In this document: one piece after another, positions 25,046 through 33,758 of the stretch
Layout: each line of letters begins with the position of its first letter
Position numbering within the stretch: the stretch's first letter is position 1
NCBI GenBank assembly: GCA_964242335.1
Contig: CAXTAY010000002.1
Coordinates: 159,574 to 223,573 of the forward strand
Reading direction: 5' to 3'
Length of the DNA stretch: 64,000 nt
Source of the DNA: Lichenicoccus sp964242335
GTDB lineage: Bacteria > Pseudomonadota > Alphaproteobacteria > Acetobacterales > Acetobacteraceae
Translations under genes and position numbers: made by a program
The notes under the pieces: generated by a model
Told to the model about the DNA's origin: nothing
The model's input: the letters and a program-made list of their open reading frames with translations, nothing else
The model's database searches: none

Positions 25046-26434
25046 ATGGACACCACCGTCTTCACGGACCGACCCGCATCCGGCAACAAGACCCTGCTGA
25101 CCGGCGGTGTCGCCGCCCTCGCCGGGTTGATGTTCGGCCTCGATATCGGTGTGATCTCCGGCGCCCTCTCCTTCATCGGCCGCGAGTTCCACGTCGACGA
25201 CGCGACCCAGGAGTGGATCGTCAGCAGCATGATGCTCGGCGCCGCCTTCGGCGCGATCTGCGCCGGCTACCTCTCGGCCGGCTTCGGGCGCAAGCGTTCG
25301 CTGATCCTCAGCGCCGCACTGTTCGTGGCCAGCTCGCTGCTCTGCGCGCTCGCCTGGTCGGTCGTCTCGCTGCTCGCCGGCCGTATCGTGCTCGGCATCG
25401 CCATCGGTGTCGCGACCTTCACCGCGCCGCTGTACATCTCCGAGGTCGCGGACGAGCGGCGCCGCGGCTCGATGATCTCGACGTACCAGCTGATGATCAC
25501 CGTCGGCATCGTGATCGCCTTCGTCTCAGACGCGCTTCTGGCGTACAGCGGCGCCTGGCGCTGGATGCTGGGGCTGGTGGCGGTGCCCGGGGTGCTGTTC
25601 CTGGGTGCGATGTTCGTGCTGCCGGAGAGCCCGCGCTGGCTGAAGATGCGCGGCCGCGATGACGAGGCGCTGCGCGTGCTCACCGAGCTGCGCCACGATC
25701 CCGACGAGGCGCGGCGCGAGGCGTCCGAGATCGAGGCGCAGCTGCAGCAGAAGCAGCATGGCTGGTCGCTGTTCGCCGGCAACGCCAATTTCCGCCGTTC
25801 CGTCGGTCTGGGCGTGCTGCTGCAGGTGATGCAGCAATTCACCGGCATGAACGTCGTGATGTACTACGCGCCGCGCATCTTCAAGCTGGCCGGGTTCGGC
25901 AACGACGCGCAGATGTGGGGCACCGCGATCGTCGGCGTGGTCAACGTGCTCGCGACCTTCATCGCCATCGGCCTGGTCGATCGCTGGGGACGCCGTCCGA
26001 TGCTGGTCGCGGGCTTCGTGGTGATGACGCTGGGCATGGGCGTGCTCGGCACCCTGATCTATGCCGGCATCGACAGCGAGACGCAGCGGCTGCTGGCGAT
26101 CGCGGTGCTGCTCTGCTTCATCACCGGCTTCGCCTTCTCGGCCGGCCCGCTGATCTGGGTGCTCTGCTCCGAGGTGCAGCCGCTGATGGGTCGCGACTTC
26201 GGCATCGCCTGCTCGACCTTCACCAACTGGGCGGCGAACTTCGCCGTCGGCCTGACCTTCCTGACCATGCTGAACGCGTTCGGCAACGCGCAGACCTTCT
26301 GGATCTACGGGGCGCTGAACGCGCTGTTCATCGCGGTGACGCTGGTGCTGGTACCGGAGACCAAGGGCATCTCGCTGGAGGCGATCGAGCGCAGGCTGAT
26401 GAGCGGCCGGCGCCTGCGCGAGATCGGCCGCTAG
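25046..26434 (+). CDS. Sugar:proton symporter, MFS sugar porter family (GalP/XylE-like)
   Basis: 462-aa inner-membrane transporter with 12 predicted helices. Sugar-porter signatures are complete: GFGRKRSLI after helix 2, PESPRWLKMRGRDDEA before the central loop, VDRWGRRPMLVAG after helix 8 and PETKGISLEAIE near the C-terminus; LLQVMQQFTGMNVVMYYAPRIF in helix 7 has the QQ-TG-N-Y pattern of hexose transporters. GGAG lies 6 nt before ATG 25046. Its stop abuts a diverged repeat copy. Placement after the porin suggests joint uptake of a hexose or pentose; galactose is plausible given the cluster at 31-35 kb. Confidence 0.93.
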   Translation: MDTTVFTDRPASGNKTLLTGGVAALAGLMFGLDIGVISGALSFIGREFHVDDATQEWIVSSMMLGAAFGAICAGYLSAGFGRKRSLILSAALFVASSLLCALAWSVVSLLAGRIVLGIAIGVATFTAPLYISEVADERRRGSMISTYQLMITVGIVIAFVSDALLAYSGAWRWMLGLVAVPGVLFLGAMFVLPESPRWLKMRGRDDEALRVLTELRHDPDEARREASEIEAQLQQKQHGWSLFAGNANFRRSVGLGVLLQVMQQFTGMNVVMYYAPRIFKLAGFGNDAQMWGTAIVGVVNVLATFIAIGLVDRWGRRPMLVAGFVVMTLGMGVLGTLIYAGIDSETQRLLAIAVLLCFITGFAFSAGPLIWVLCSEVQPLMGRDFGIACSTFTNWAANFAVGLTFLTMLNAFGNAQTFWIYGALNALFIAVTLVLVPETKGISLEAIERRLMSGRRLREIGR

Positions 26435-26541
26435 AGCAGGGGCGGCGGCCTTCGACCCGATAAGGGCGAGCCTTCGAAAGCCATCTGAGGAGTCGGGGCC
26501 TGCGGCGCCATTGGGTCGAGGGCGCAGCCCTCGTCTTCCTC
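26434..26541. repeat. Diverged full-length copy of the interspersed palindromic repeat
   Basis: This segment aligns along its length with the copies at 31115, 49887 and 55738: it retains the AAGGGCGAGCCTTCGAAA hairpin remnant, a TCGGGGCCT...GGGTCGAGGGC block and the AGGGCGCAGCCCT hairpin. It is more mutated than the others. It begins at the symporter stop codon. Confidence 0.7.
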
Positions 26542-26642
26542 TCTCGGCGGCCCGCGAGATCAGGCGCCGCCGCGATACGGCCGCTTGACCACTGGCAAGG
26601 CCTTCCCGACCCTGCGCACCCGCAGACCGCCAGGAGATCCGT

Positions 26643-28589
26643 GTGCCGCGTTCCATGTTGCTTGCTGTCGTCGCGCTGGTCGCGACCGGTGCCGCCTCCG
26701 CACTCGCCGATCCGCCGCAGCCGATGCCGGCGCCGATGCCGCCCGCGATCCCGCTGCCGCGCGACGTGCCCTACCCGGGCACGATGACGGTGGCGGTCGA
26801 TGCGACCGACCTCGTGCATCACATCATGAGCGTCCACGAGACGGTGCCGGCGGCGGGCGGCCACGACCTCATCGTGCATTATCCGCAATGGATACCGGGC
26901 AACCACGGCCCGACCGGCGCGATCGAGCTGCTCGGCGGCCTCGCGGCACATGCCGGCGGACAGCTGCTCGACTGGCGCCGCGACGCGGTCGATGCCTACG
27001 CGTTCCACGTGCCGGTGCCGTCGGGTGCGGGCAGTGTCGATCTCGACTTCCAGTTCCTCTCGCCGGTCTCCGAAGCGCAGGGTCGCGTCGTGATGACCGA
27101 GGCCATGCTGGACCTGCAATGGAACGACGTGCTGCTCTACCCTGCAGGCTTCTTTGCGCGCGACATCCCGGTCGCGGCGTCGCTGCGCCTGCCCGAAGGC
27201 TGGCCCTACGCGACGGCGCTGCAGGCGACCGATGCCGGCGCTGACGCGGCGCGGGGCATGCTGCGGTTCCGCACGGTGCCGCTCAACGTGCTGATGGACA
27301 GCCCGCTCTATGCCGGCCGCAACTTCAGGCGCGTCGACCTCGATCCCGGGGCCAAGGTTCCGGTGCATCTGGACATCGTCGCCGACAAGCCCTCCGAGCT
27401 CGACATCACCGCATCGCAGCTCGCGGCGCACCGCTCCCTGGTGCAGCAGGCCTACCGGCTCTACGGCTCGCACCATTACGACCATTACGACTTCCTGCTC
27501 GCCCTCAGCGACGAGCTGACCGACGAGGGGCTGGAGCATCATCGCTCGAGCGAGAACGCCACGGGAGGCGACTACTTCACCAAGTGGGACAAGACGGTCG
27601 AGGGGCGCGACCTGCTGGCGCACGAGTACACCCACTCCTGGAACGGCAAGTACCGTCGCCCCGCCGACCTGTGGTCGCCCGACTTCAATACCGTCCCCGA
27701 GCGGGACAGCCTGCTCTGGGTGTACGAGGGCATGACCGAGTACTGGGGGCAGGTGCTCGCCGCCCGCTCGGGGCTGTGGAGCCGCGATCAGGCGCTCGAC
27801 ATGATCGCCCTCGACAGCGCGTTCATGCAGACCGAGACGGGACGGGCGTGGCGCCCGCTCTCCGACACCACGGCGAGCCCGATCTTCGTCCGCCGTCGCA
27901 GCCTGCCCTGGTCGGACTGGCAGCGCGGCGAGGACTACTATCTCGAGGGGGCGCTGGTCTGGCTCGACGCCGACACGCTGATCCGCGCGCGCAGCCACGG
28001 CACCCGCTCGCTCGACGACGTCGCGCGCGGCCTGTTCGGCACCAACGACGGCAGCTTCATCGTCTCCACCTACGATTTCGACGACGTCGTGCGCGCGCTG
28101 AACCGCGTGCTCGCCTATGACTGGGCCGGGTTCCTGCACGCCCGGCTCGATCGTCGCGGCGGTGCGGCACCGCTCGACGGCCTGGCCCGCGGCGGCTACC
28201 GGCTGGTGATGACCGAGAAGAAGTCGCCGCTGTTCGAATCCTTCGAGCGTGCCGAGAAGCTGCGCGATTTCAGCCTCTCGATCGGCCTGTCGCTGAAGGA
28301 CGCCAAGGTCAGCGAGGTGGCGTGGGACAGCCCCGCCTTCAGGGCCGGGGTCATCCAGGGCGACGTCATCTCGGGCATCGACGGCAACAGCTTCGGCGAC
28401 GCGGACGACCTGGCCGACGCCATCACCGCGGCGAAGCGCAGCGGCAGGCCGATCCAGCTGCTGCTGATCTCGGGCAAGCACTACCGGGTGGTGCAGGTCG
28501 ACGACCGCACCGGCCTGCGCTACCCGCACCTGGTGCGCGATGGTGCGGCACCCGCCTCGCTCGACGCGATCCTGGCTCCCAGAGGCTGA
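26643..28589 (+). CDS. M61-family glycyl aminopeptidase with C-terminal PDZ domain
   Basis: 648-aa exported zinc peptidase. The first 20 or so residues form a signal peptide (MLLAVVALVATGAASALA). An N-terminal beta domain (HIMSVHETVPAAGGHDLIVHYPQWIPGNHGPTG) precedes the catalytic domain with the zinc motif H327-E-Y-T-H331 and the downstream glutamate in LLWVYEGMTEYWG. The PDZ domain covers roughly residues 540-625 (SPAFRAGVIQGDVISGIDG). GTG 26643 is used, with AGGAG 6 nt upstream. Family members release N-terminal Gly/Ala residues. The gene stands alone between a symporter and a convergent hydrolase. Confidence 0.93.
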   Translation: MPRSMLLAVVALVATGAASALADPPQPMPAPMPPAIPLPRDVPYPGTMTVAVDATDLVHHIMSVHETVPAAGGHDLIVHYPQWIPGNHGPTGAIELLGGLAAHAGGQLLDWRRDAVDAYAFHVPVPSGAGSVDLDFQFLSPVSEAQGRVVMTEAMLDLQWNDVLLYPAGFFARDIPVAASLRLPEGWPYATALQATDAGADAARGMLRFRTVPLNVLMDSPLYAGRNFRRVDLDPGAKVPVHLDIVADKPSELDITASQLAAHRSLVQQAYRLYGSHHYDHYDFLLALSDELTDEGLEHHRSSENATGGDYFTKWDKTVEGRDLLAHEYTHSWNGKYRRPADLWSPDFNTVPERDSLLWVYEGMTEYWGQVLAARSGLWSRDQALDMIALDSAFMQTETGRAWRPLSDTTASPIFVRRRSLPWSDWQRGEDYYLEGALVWLDADTLIRARSHGTRSLDDVARGLFGTNDGSFIVSTYDFDDVVRALNRVLAYDWAGFLHARLDRRGGAAPLDGLARGGYRLVMTEKKSPLFESFERAEKLRDFSLSIGLSLKDAKVSEVAWDSPAFRAGVIQGDVISGIDGNSFGDADDLADAITAAKRSGRPIQLLLISGKHYRVVQVDDRTGLRYPHLVRDGAAPASLDAILAPRG

Positions 28590-28703
28590 GACGGCGCCGA
28601 CCCGGCGGCCGAGCCTCCGGGCCTCCGACGGATGTCCCGCAGGCCGGCGCGATGGCGCGCATCGTCGTCGGTCGGCGTCGCGCTCCAGCCCTCTTGCAGT
28701 CCC

Positions 28704-29672
28704 TCACTTGCAGTCGGTGCGAGCCAGGCTGCCGGCATGATCCCTCAACGCCCCGCACGCCTCCGCCCAGGCGGGGTCTTCCGAATACAGCGCCGAGCGC
28801 AGATAGGCCCAGCTCAGGCGCTGGGTGACGGCCAGGCGGTCCGGATCCTCGTCGTCGGTCTCCCTCGCATCGTATCCGGCGATGCCGCCGAGCCCATGCC
28901 GGGCGCCGAAGAGGGTCAGCAGGCAGTCGGCGCCGGGACCGAGGTGATAGGGGTCGGCATGCCAGTCGGCGCCGCGAACGGTGAGGTGCGGGCTCACGTC
29001 GCTGTCGCCGAACACCACCAGCGTCCGCGTCTCCATGCGCGAAAAGTCCGGGTTCAGCGCCGAGTGCTTCTCGGCCGCGGCGGCGCTGAGATCGTCACCG
29101 CCGCGGCCGGGAGCGGCCAGCAGCACGCCAGCCTTGATGCGCGGCTCGATCAGGTTCACGTCGCGAGCCGCCGCGTCATGCGGATCGGTGAGGCGGGCGC
29201 CGAGCAACATGCCGACGGTCTGGGCACCCATCGAATGGCCGACGGCGGCGATGCGGCCGCGGTCTAGGCGGCCGGCGATGGCCGGCACCGTCGCCTCGAT
29301 CTCGTCGAGGCGGTCGAGGATGAGCTTCATCTCCTCGACGCGCGCGCGCCAGAACAGCGGTGCGCCGGCCGCGTCGGCGGCGAACCCCGCCACCTTGGAG
29401 TTGGCGTGGGTCGGCTGGATCACGACGAAGCCATGTTCGGCGTAGAAGTTCACGAGCGGGCCGTAGCCGTCCTTCGAGGGAAGATAGAGCGAGGGGCCGT
29501 GGCCGTGGGACAGCAGGATGATCGGCAGCTCGCTTCCGGTCGCGGGTGCGGTGATGCGCATCTGCAGCGGGAATGGCCGATCGGGAGCGGTGAGCGTGAC
29601 CGGGCTGATGGAGATGGTGGGGCTCGCCTCGCTGACTGGAATATGACGGGCCTTGTCGATGAGATTGTTCAT
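28704..29672 (-). CDS. Alpha/beta hydrolase (dienelactone hydrolase/PAF-acetylhydrolase-like)
   Basis: 322-aa probably cytoplasmic hydrolase; no signal peptide is visible. The catalytic triad is readable: nucleophile Ser147 in GHSMGAQT, the Asp in VVFGDSDVSP and the His in FGARHGLGG. The oxyanion segment is ILLSHGHGPSLYLPS. ATG 29672 has GAGGAG upstream; a longer frame from 29783 would start within the regulatory region. A strong candidate promoter with an inverted repeat between -35 and -10 lies about 85-110 bp upstream, and a divergent TetR gene starts 210 bp away, so repression and induction by a substrate-like ester are likely. Substrate unknown. Confidence 0.88.
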   Translation of the reverse strand: MNNLIDKARHIPVSEASPTISISPVTLTAPDRPFPLQMRITAPATGSELPIILLSHGHGPSLYLPSKDGYGPLVNFYAEHGFVVIQPTHANSKVAGFAADAAGAPLFWRARVEEMKLILDRLDEIEATVPAIAGRLDRGRIAAVGHSMGAQTVGMLLGARLTDPHDAAARDVNLIEPRIKAGVLLAAPGRGGDDLSAAAAEKHSALNPDFSRMETRTLVVFGDSDVSPHLTVRGADWHADPYHLGPGADCLLTLFGARHGLGGIAGYDARETDDEDPDRLAVTQRLSWAYLRSALYSEDPAWAEACGALRDHAGSLARTDCK

Positions 29673-29754
29673 CTCGGGATCTCCTCGGTCGCGGGTGGCG
29701 AGCCTGAGGCGGCCCGCCGATGAAGGGATCGGAACAGCGTTCCGGTTGGTCGGA

Positions 29755-29783
29755 CTTATACGGATCAACGATCCGTTTATCAA
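29755..29783 (-). promoter_or_regulatory. Promoter with embedded operator for the alpha/beta hydrolase gene
   Basis: Read on the minus strand, TTGATA (29783-29778) and TATAAG (29760-29755) are separated by exactly 17 bp. The spacer contains the perfect inverted repeat ACGGATC-AAC-GATCCGT (29760-29776), the position expected for a TetR-type repressor site. Wider arms TTCCGGTTG (29740-29748) and CAACCGGAA (29781-29789) are also perfect complements and enclose it. Confidence 0.7.
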
Positions 29784-29882
29784 CCGGAAGGTCGGGCCGG
29801 CAGGCTTCGAGCCGAGCAGGAGGCGCGTCTGGGCGAGGGATCAGGAGAGCGGCGGGACGCGGACGGACTGCCCGGACGTCGG

Positions 29883-30458
29883 GTGCGGGCGGATGCTCAG
29901 CGCAACGAGGACGCGGTGCTGGAGGCAGCGAAGCAGGTCTTCGCGACTTCCGGCGTCGATGCCCCGGTCAGGGAGATCGCCGCCAGAGCGGGCGTCGGCG
30001 TGGCTACCGTATATCGCCGCTTTCCGAAGCGCTCCGATCTGGTGGCGGGCGTCTTCCGCCGCGAGGTCGATCGCTGCGCCGCCGAGGCCGCGGCGCTGGC
30101 GGCGGGATCTGCGCCCGGCGAGGCGCTCGCGGGTTGGCTGAAGCGATATACCGGCTTCCTGGCGACCAAGAAGGGCCTAGCCGCGGCGCTGCACTCCGGT
30201 GATCCGGCCTTCGACGCGCTGCCCGGGTATTTCCGCACCAGCTTCGAACCTGCCCTGACATCGCTGCTCGACGCGGCGGTGATGGCCGGGGAGATCCGCG
30301 GCGATGTCCAGCCCTACGACCTGCTGCGCGCGATCGGCACTCTCTCGGTCGCCGCCGGGGACGACGCTGCCGCGCATACGCGACGCATGGTGGAGCTGCT
30401 GATCGACGGGTTGCGATACGGTGCGGCGTCCTCCGCGGGAGCAGAGCACCGCCGGTAG
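29883..30458 (+). CDS. TetR/AcrR-family transcriptional regulator
   Basis: 191-aa regulator. The N-terminal helix-turn-helix is typical: REIAARAGVGVATVYRRFPKR, preceded by VLEAAKQVFATSGVDAPV. The C-terminal ligand domain is variable, as usual. GTG 29883 gives the family-standard short N-terminus (RADAQRNEDAVLEAA). It is divergent from the alpha/beta hydrolase, and the nested inverted repeats between the genes are the probable binding site, controlling the hydrolase and perhaps itself. Confidence 0.9.
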   Translation: MRADAQRNEDAVLEAAKQVFATSGVDAPVREIAARAGVGVATVYRRFPKRSDLVAGVFRREVDRCAAEAAALAAGSAPGEALAGWLKRYTGFLATKKGLAAALHSGDPAFDALPGYFRTSFEPALTSLLDAAVMAGEIRGDVQPYDLLRAIGTLSVAAGDDAAAHTRRMVELLIDGLRYGAASSAGAEHRR

Positions 30459-30666
30459 GCGGGCACCCTGCGGCGCCTCCCTGCGGCGCCTCGAGGCGAG
30501 GTGCCGCCCTCCGGCCGCGCATGCTGAAGTCGGCCGCACGTGCACGATCGGCGGCGACGCGGCGGGGCTAGATGGCGGCGTGTCGCTGCTCATCCGGACA
30601 GGCTAGGCTCGAGCATCTCGCCATGATGCCGGCGTTGTCCGCTCGATCCCTGATCTGGAGGCTGGT

Positions 30667-31143
30667 GTGTTCCGCGCCGTGATCGATCTCGCCTGGCGCA
30701 CGCTGTTCCGCTTCGCGTTCCCGCTCGCCCGACTGTGGTGGCGGCTGCGGCGGCCGTCGCACGAGGGGGCGCTGGTCGCGGTGCACGTGGGACCGACCCT
30801 GCTGCTGTTGCGCTCCTCCTACCGCGCGGAGTGGAACTTCCCCGGCGGCGGCATCCGGCGCGGCGAGACGCCGGAAGCGGCGGCGCGGCGCGAACTGGCC
30901 GAGGAGATCGGCCTCGAGGCACCGGGGCTGGCGGCGCGCCAGGTCCGGCACGGCACCTGGGACGGACGGCGCGACCGGGTGCACTTCTTCGAGCTGCGGC
31001 TGGAGCGGCTGCCCAGGCTGCGGCTCGACAACCGGGAGATCGTCGCCGCCCGGCTGATGTCCGCCGACGAGCTGCGCCGCGTCAGGCTGACCGCGCCGGT
31101 CGCGGCCTATCTCGAAGGCAGAGCAAGCGGCGTTGCCCCTTGA
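30667..31143 (+). CDS. NUDIX hydrolase
   Basis: 158-aa enzyme with a Nudix box at about residues 61-83: GGIRRGETPEAAARRELAEE followed by IGL, containing the G-x5-E-x7-R-E-x2-E-E-x-G pattern. An N-terminal hydrophobic/arginine-rich stretch (TLFRFAFPLARLWWRLRR) may lie along the membrane. Substrates of the family are nucleoside diphosphate derivatives; the one here is unknown. Start GTG 30667 (a GTG also occurs at 30665 in another frame). The last eight or so codons and the TGA stop come from the left end of an interspersed repeat copy (31115-31238), so the C-terminus (GRASGVAP) is repeat-derived. Confidence 0.88.
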   Translation: MFRAVIDLAWRTLFRFAFPLARLWWRLRRPSHEGALVAVHVGPTLLLLRSSYRAEWNFPGGGIRRGETPEAAARRELAEEIGLEAPGLAARQVRHGTWDGRRDRVHFFELRLERLPRLRLDNREIVAARLMSADELRRVRLTAPVAAYLEGRASGVAP

Positions 31144-31238
31144 CCCCATCGAAGCCAAGCCTTTGAAAACACTCTCTTAAGAATCGGGGTCTGGGGCCGG
31201 CGGCCCCAGCGGGTCAAGGGCAGAGCCCTTGGCCTGCT
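31115..31238. repeat. Full-length copy of the interspersed composite palindromic repeat
   Basis: About 124 bp, sharing long identical blocks with 49887-50012 and 55738-55860: AAGGCAGAGCAAG..GCCCCTTGACCCCATC, a TTTGAAAAC segment, TCGGGGTCTGGGGC..GGCCCCAGCGGGTC and AGGGCAGAGCCCTTGG. Several short hairpins are encoded in a row. The left end overlaps the NUDIX reading frame and supplies its stop codon; the right end is 28 bp from the lactonase stop. Confidence 0.9.
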
Positions 31239-31266
31239 CTCCCGGCAGCCAGCGACCGGCCAGGCG

Positions 31267-32160
31267 CTAGCCCGAGAAGCGGGTGCAGGGCCGCCCGGCG
31301 ACTCCGGCCTCGAAGGCGAACAGAGAACCCGCCAGCGGTTCCGCGCGCAGCGTCGCACCGTCCAGCTCCATGCAGGAGCTGGTGACGTAGAGCGTCGAGA
31401 GGTCGGGGCCGCCGAACACGCACGAGGTCGGCCGGCTGACCGGCATCGCCACCACCTGCAGGACGCGGCCATCCGGGGCGTAGCGCACCACCCGGCTGCC
31501 CTGCCACTGCGCGTTCCAGATGCAGCCCTCGACGTCCACCGCACTGCCGTCCGGCACCGCCGGGGCATCGATGCGCACCAGGTCGCGCCGGTTCGCGATG
31601 CTGCCGGCGGCGAGATCGAAATCGTAGGCGCGTATGATCCGCTCGGGCGAGTCCGCGAGGTAGAAGACGTCGTCCGCCGGGCTGAAGTTGATGCCGTTGC
31701 AGATCCGGATGCCGCTCTCCATCACGCGGCACGCGTGCTGCGCATCGAAGCGGAACAGCGTGCCGCCGGGGCTCTCGTCGAGCTCGTTCATGGTGCCGAT
31801 CCACAGCCGGCCGGCGGCGTCGGTGCGGGAGTCGTTGAAGCGTGTGCCGACGTCGCTCGCATCCAGCGAGAACACGGTGCGCAGGCTGCCGTCCGCCGGA
31901 TCGAACAGCGCCAGGCCGCGCGACAGCGCCACCAGCAGGCCGCCCTGGCTGCGCGGCACCGCGCAGGCGACGCGGTCCGGCATCAGCCAGCTCTCGGTGG
32001 CGCCGGTCTGCGGCCGCAGGCGGTGGATGCGTCGGCCATAGATGTCGACCCAGTACAGCGCCTGTTCGGCCTCGTCCCAGAACGGCGCCTCGCCGAGCAG
32101 CGCATGCGCCTCGTGCACGCAGCGCAGCCGGTCGCCCGGCTGCTGGCCGACCGCGCTCAC
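31267..32160 (-). CDS. SMP-30/gluconolactonase/LRE-family sugar lactonase
   Basis: 297-aa six-bladed beta-propeller enzyme that opens sugar-1,5- or 1,4-lactones. Metal-ligand positions can be read: Glu24 in LGEAPFWDE, Asn in GTRFNDSRTD, Asn in CNGINFSPAD and Asp in PDGSAVDVEG. GTG 32160 overlaps the TGA of the galactose-dehydrogenase-like gene (GTGA), a direct sign that it handles the lactone that enzyme makes. It is the last gene of the minus-strand dgo-like cluster, followed by a repeat copy. Confidence 0.92.
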   Translation of the reverse strand: MSAVGQQPGDRLRCVHEAHALLGEAPFWDEAEQALYWVDIYGRRIHRLRPQTGATESWLMPDRVACAVPRSQGGLLVALSRGLALFDPADGSLRTVFSLDASDVGTRFNDSRTDAAGRLWIGTMNELDESPGGTLFRFDAQHACRVMESGIRICNGINFSPADDVFYLADSPERIIRAYDFDLAAGSIANRRDLVRIDAPAVPDGSAVDVEGCIWNAQWQGSRVVRYAPDGRVLQVVAMPVSRPTSCVFGGPDLSTLYVTSSCMELDGATLRAEPLAGSLFAFEAGVAGRPCTRFSG

Positions 32161-33113
32161 GACGCCACCGCCGCCACCGCGACGTGCCGCCCCAGCAGGA
32201 AGGCGTCGGCCACCAGCTGCAGCGGCCGGATCTCGACCTCGGAGCGACCGGCCGCGATCAGGTCGCGGAAGCGGGCGTACAGCCGCGGATACTCGTGGTC
32301 GGCGCCCGCGACGATGCCCTGCCCGTCCAGGGCCAGCGCCGCGCCGCCGCGCGACAGCTCGAGCCGGCCGCCATCCTCCAGCGCCCAGTCGATGCTCCAG
32401 GTCTCGTCCTGCTGGTCCCAGTCCAGCTCGGCGGCGAAGCCGTCGCTGCGGGTGGGGGTGGCGAAGCGCAGGCTGGCGGCGATCGGGGTGTGCGCGTGCT
32501 CGGGGATCATCAGCGTGGCCTCGCGCATGAACAGCGGCTCGGGCATCACGCCTACCGCGATCGACAGCGCGTTGATGCCGGCATCGAAGGTGCCCATCCC
32601 CCCCGGCTGCCAGAACCAGTCGACGCCTGGATGGAACTTGCGCACGTCCTCCTTCCAGACGATGTGCATGCCGGTGGCGGCGCGCGCGGCCAGGATCTCG
32701 CGGGCGGGTTCGACGCCGTCGCTGAACAACGAGTGCCAGGCGGTGAACAGGCTCAGCCCGAGCCGTTCCGCGTGGCCGGCGAGGCAGAGGATCTCCGCCG
32801 GCGTCGCGGCCGGAGGCTTCTCCAGCAGCACGTGCCTGCCCGCGTCCAGCGCCGCCCGCGCCAGGCCGTAGCGGACCTGCGGCGGGGTGCAGATGGCGAC
32901 CGCCTCGACCCCGGGCGCCTCGGCCAGCATCGCGTCGAGCGAGGCGTGCAGGCTCACCCCGTCGGGCACCGCCACGGCCACCGGATTGGCGACCGCGAGC
33001 AGCCTCAGGCCGGCGGTCGCGGCGAGTGCGGGCAGGTGCTGCACGCGCGCGATCTGGCCCATGCCGACGAGGCCGATGCCGAGCGGCGAGGAAGGCGGAC
33101 GGGAAGACGACAT
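32157..33113 (-). CDS. Gfo/Idh/MocA-family sugar dehydrogenase, probable D-galactose 1-dehydrogenase
   Basis: 318-aa cytoplasmic NAD(P)-dependent oxidoreductase. The Rossmann motif is GLVGMGQIARVQHLPAL, followed by family motifs VAICTPPQVRYGLA and the EKP motif HVLLEKPPAA with the catalytic Lys. WKEDVRKFHPGVDWFWQPGGMG resembles the substrate loop of the galactose/arabinose 1-dehydrogenases of this family. Context supports galactose: lactonase downstream with overlap, KDPGal aldolase and KDGal kinase upstream. AGGAG precedes ATG 33113. L-arabinose or D-fucose activity is equally possible from sequence alone. Confidence 0.88.
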   Translation of the reverse strand: MSSSRPPSSPLGIGLVGMGQIARVQHLPALAATAGLRLLAVANPVAVAVPDGVSLHASLDAMLAEAPGVEAVAICTPPQVRYGLARAALDAGRHVLLEKPPAATPAEILCLAGHAERLGLSLFTAWHSLFSDGVEPAREILAARAATGMHIVWKEDVRKFHPGVDWFWQPGGMGTFDAGINALSIAVGVMPEPLFMREATLMIPEHAHTPIAASLRFATPTRSDGFAAELDWDQQDETWSIDWALEDGGRLELSRGGAALALDGQGIVAGADHEYPRLYARFRDLIAAGRSEVEIRPLQLVADAFLLGRHVAVAAVAS

Positions 33114-33127
33114 GCGATGCTCCTGGC

Positions 33128-33757
33128 TCAGCCGGCGGCGGCGGCGCGTTCCCAGGCCTCGAGATAGGCCCGCGCCCGACGTCCCACCTCCGCCGCGTCG
33201 CGTCCGGGCGCGTACAGGCCGGAGCCGAGGCCGAAGCCGCTGGCGCCGGCCTGCACGAAGCCGGCCAGGTTGTCCGGGGTGATGCCGCCGACCGGCAGGA
33301 ACAGCGTCCGCGGCGGGAACACGGCGCGCATCGCGCGCAGCACCGCGGGAGTGACCAGCTCGGCCGGGAACAGCTTCAGCGCGTCGGCGCCGGCGCGCAG
33401 CGCCGCGAAGCCCTCGGTGGGGGTGGCGATGCCCGGCATGCAGACCATGCCGGCCTGCTTGGCCGCGGCGATCACCTCGGCGTCGCCGTGCGGCATGACG
33501 ATCAGCCGGCCGCCTGCCTCGCCGATCTCGCGCACCTGCACAGGGGTCATCACCGTCCCGGCGCCGATCAGGCAGGTGGAGCCGAAGCGTTGCGCCAGCA
33601 GGCGTATGCTGTCGAGCGGCCGCGGCGAGTTCAGCGGCACCTCCAGGATCGTCATGCCGGCCTCGACCAGGGCCGCGCCGACCGCGAGCGCCTCCTCAGG
33701 TGCCAGCCCGCGCAGGATGGCGGTGAACGGCGCGTGTCTCATCAGGTCGTTCGACAT
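33128..33757 (-). CDS. dgoA: 2-dehydro-3-deoxy-6-phosphogalactonate aldolase
   Basis: 209-aa class I aldolase that splits KDPGal to pyruvate and glyceraldehyde 3-phosphate. The Schiff-base lysine is Lys128 in DALKLFPAE. EVPLNSPRP (Glu39) is the KDPGal version of the motif that reads EvtLrT in the KDPG aldolase Eda, favouring galactonate over gluconate metabolism. FTAILRGL holds the conserved Arg. AAGGAGAGG upstream of ATG 33757 lies inside the end of dgoK (stop at 33759), so kinase and aldolase are translated in tandem. A second in-frame ATG six codons later is less likely. Confidence 0.94.
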   Translation of the reverse strand: MSNDLMRHAPFTAILRGLAPEEALAVGAALVEAGMTILEVPLNSPRPLDSIRLLAQRFGSTCLIGAGTVMTPVQVREIGEAGGRLIVMPHGDAEVIAAAKQAGMVCMPGIATPTEGFAALRAGADALKLFPAELVTPAVLRAMRAVFPPRTLFLPVGGITPDNLAGFVQAGASGFGLGSGLYAPGRDAAEVGRRARAYLEAWERAAAAG

Positions 33758-33758
33758 C

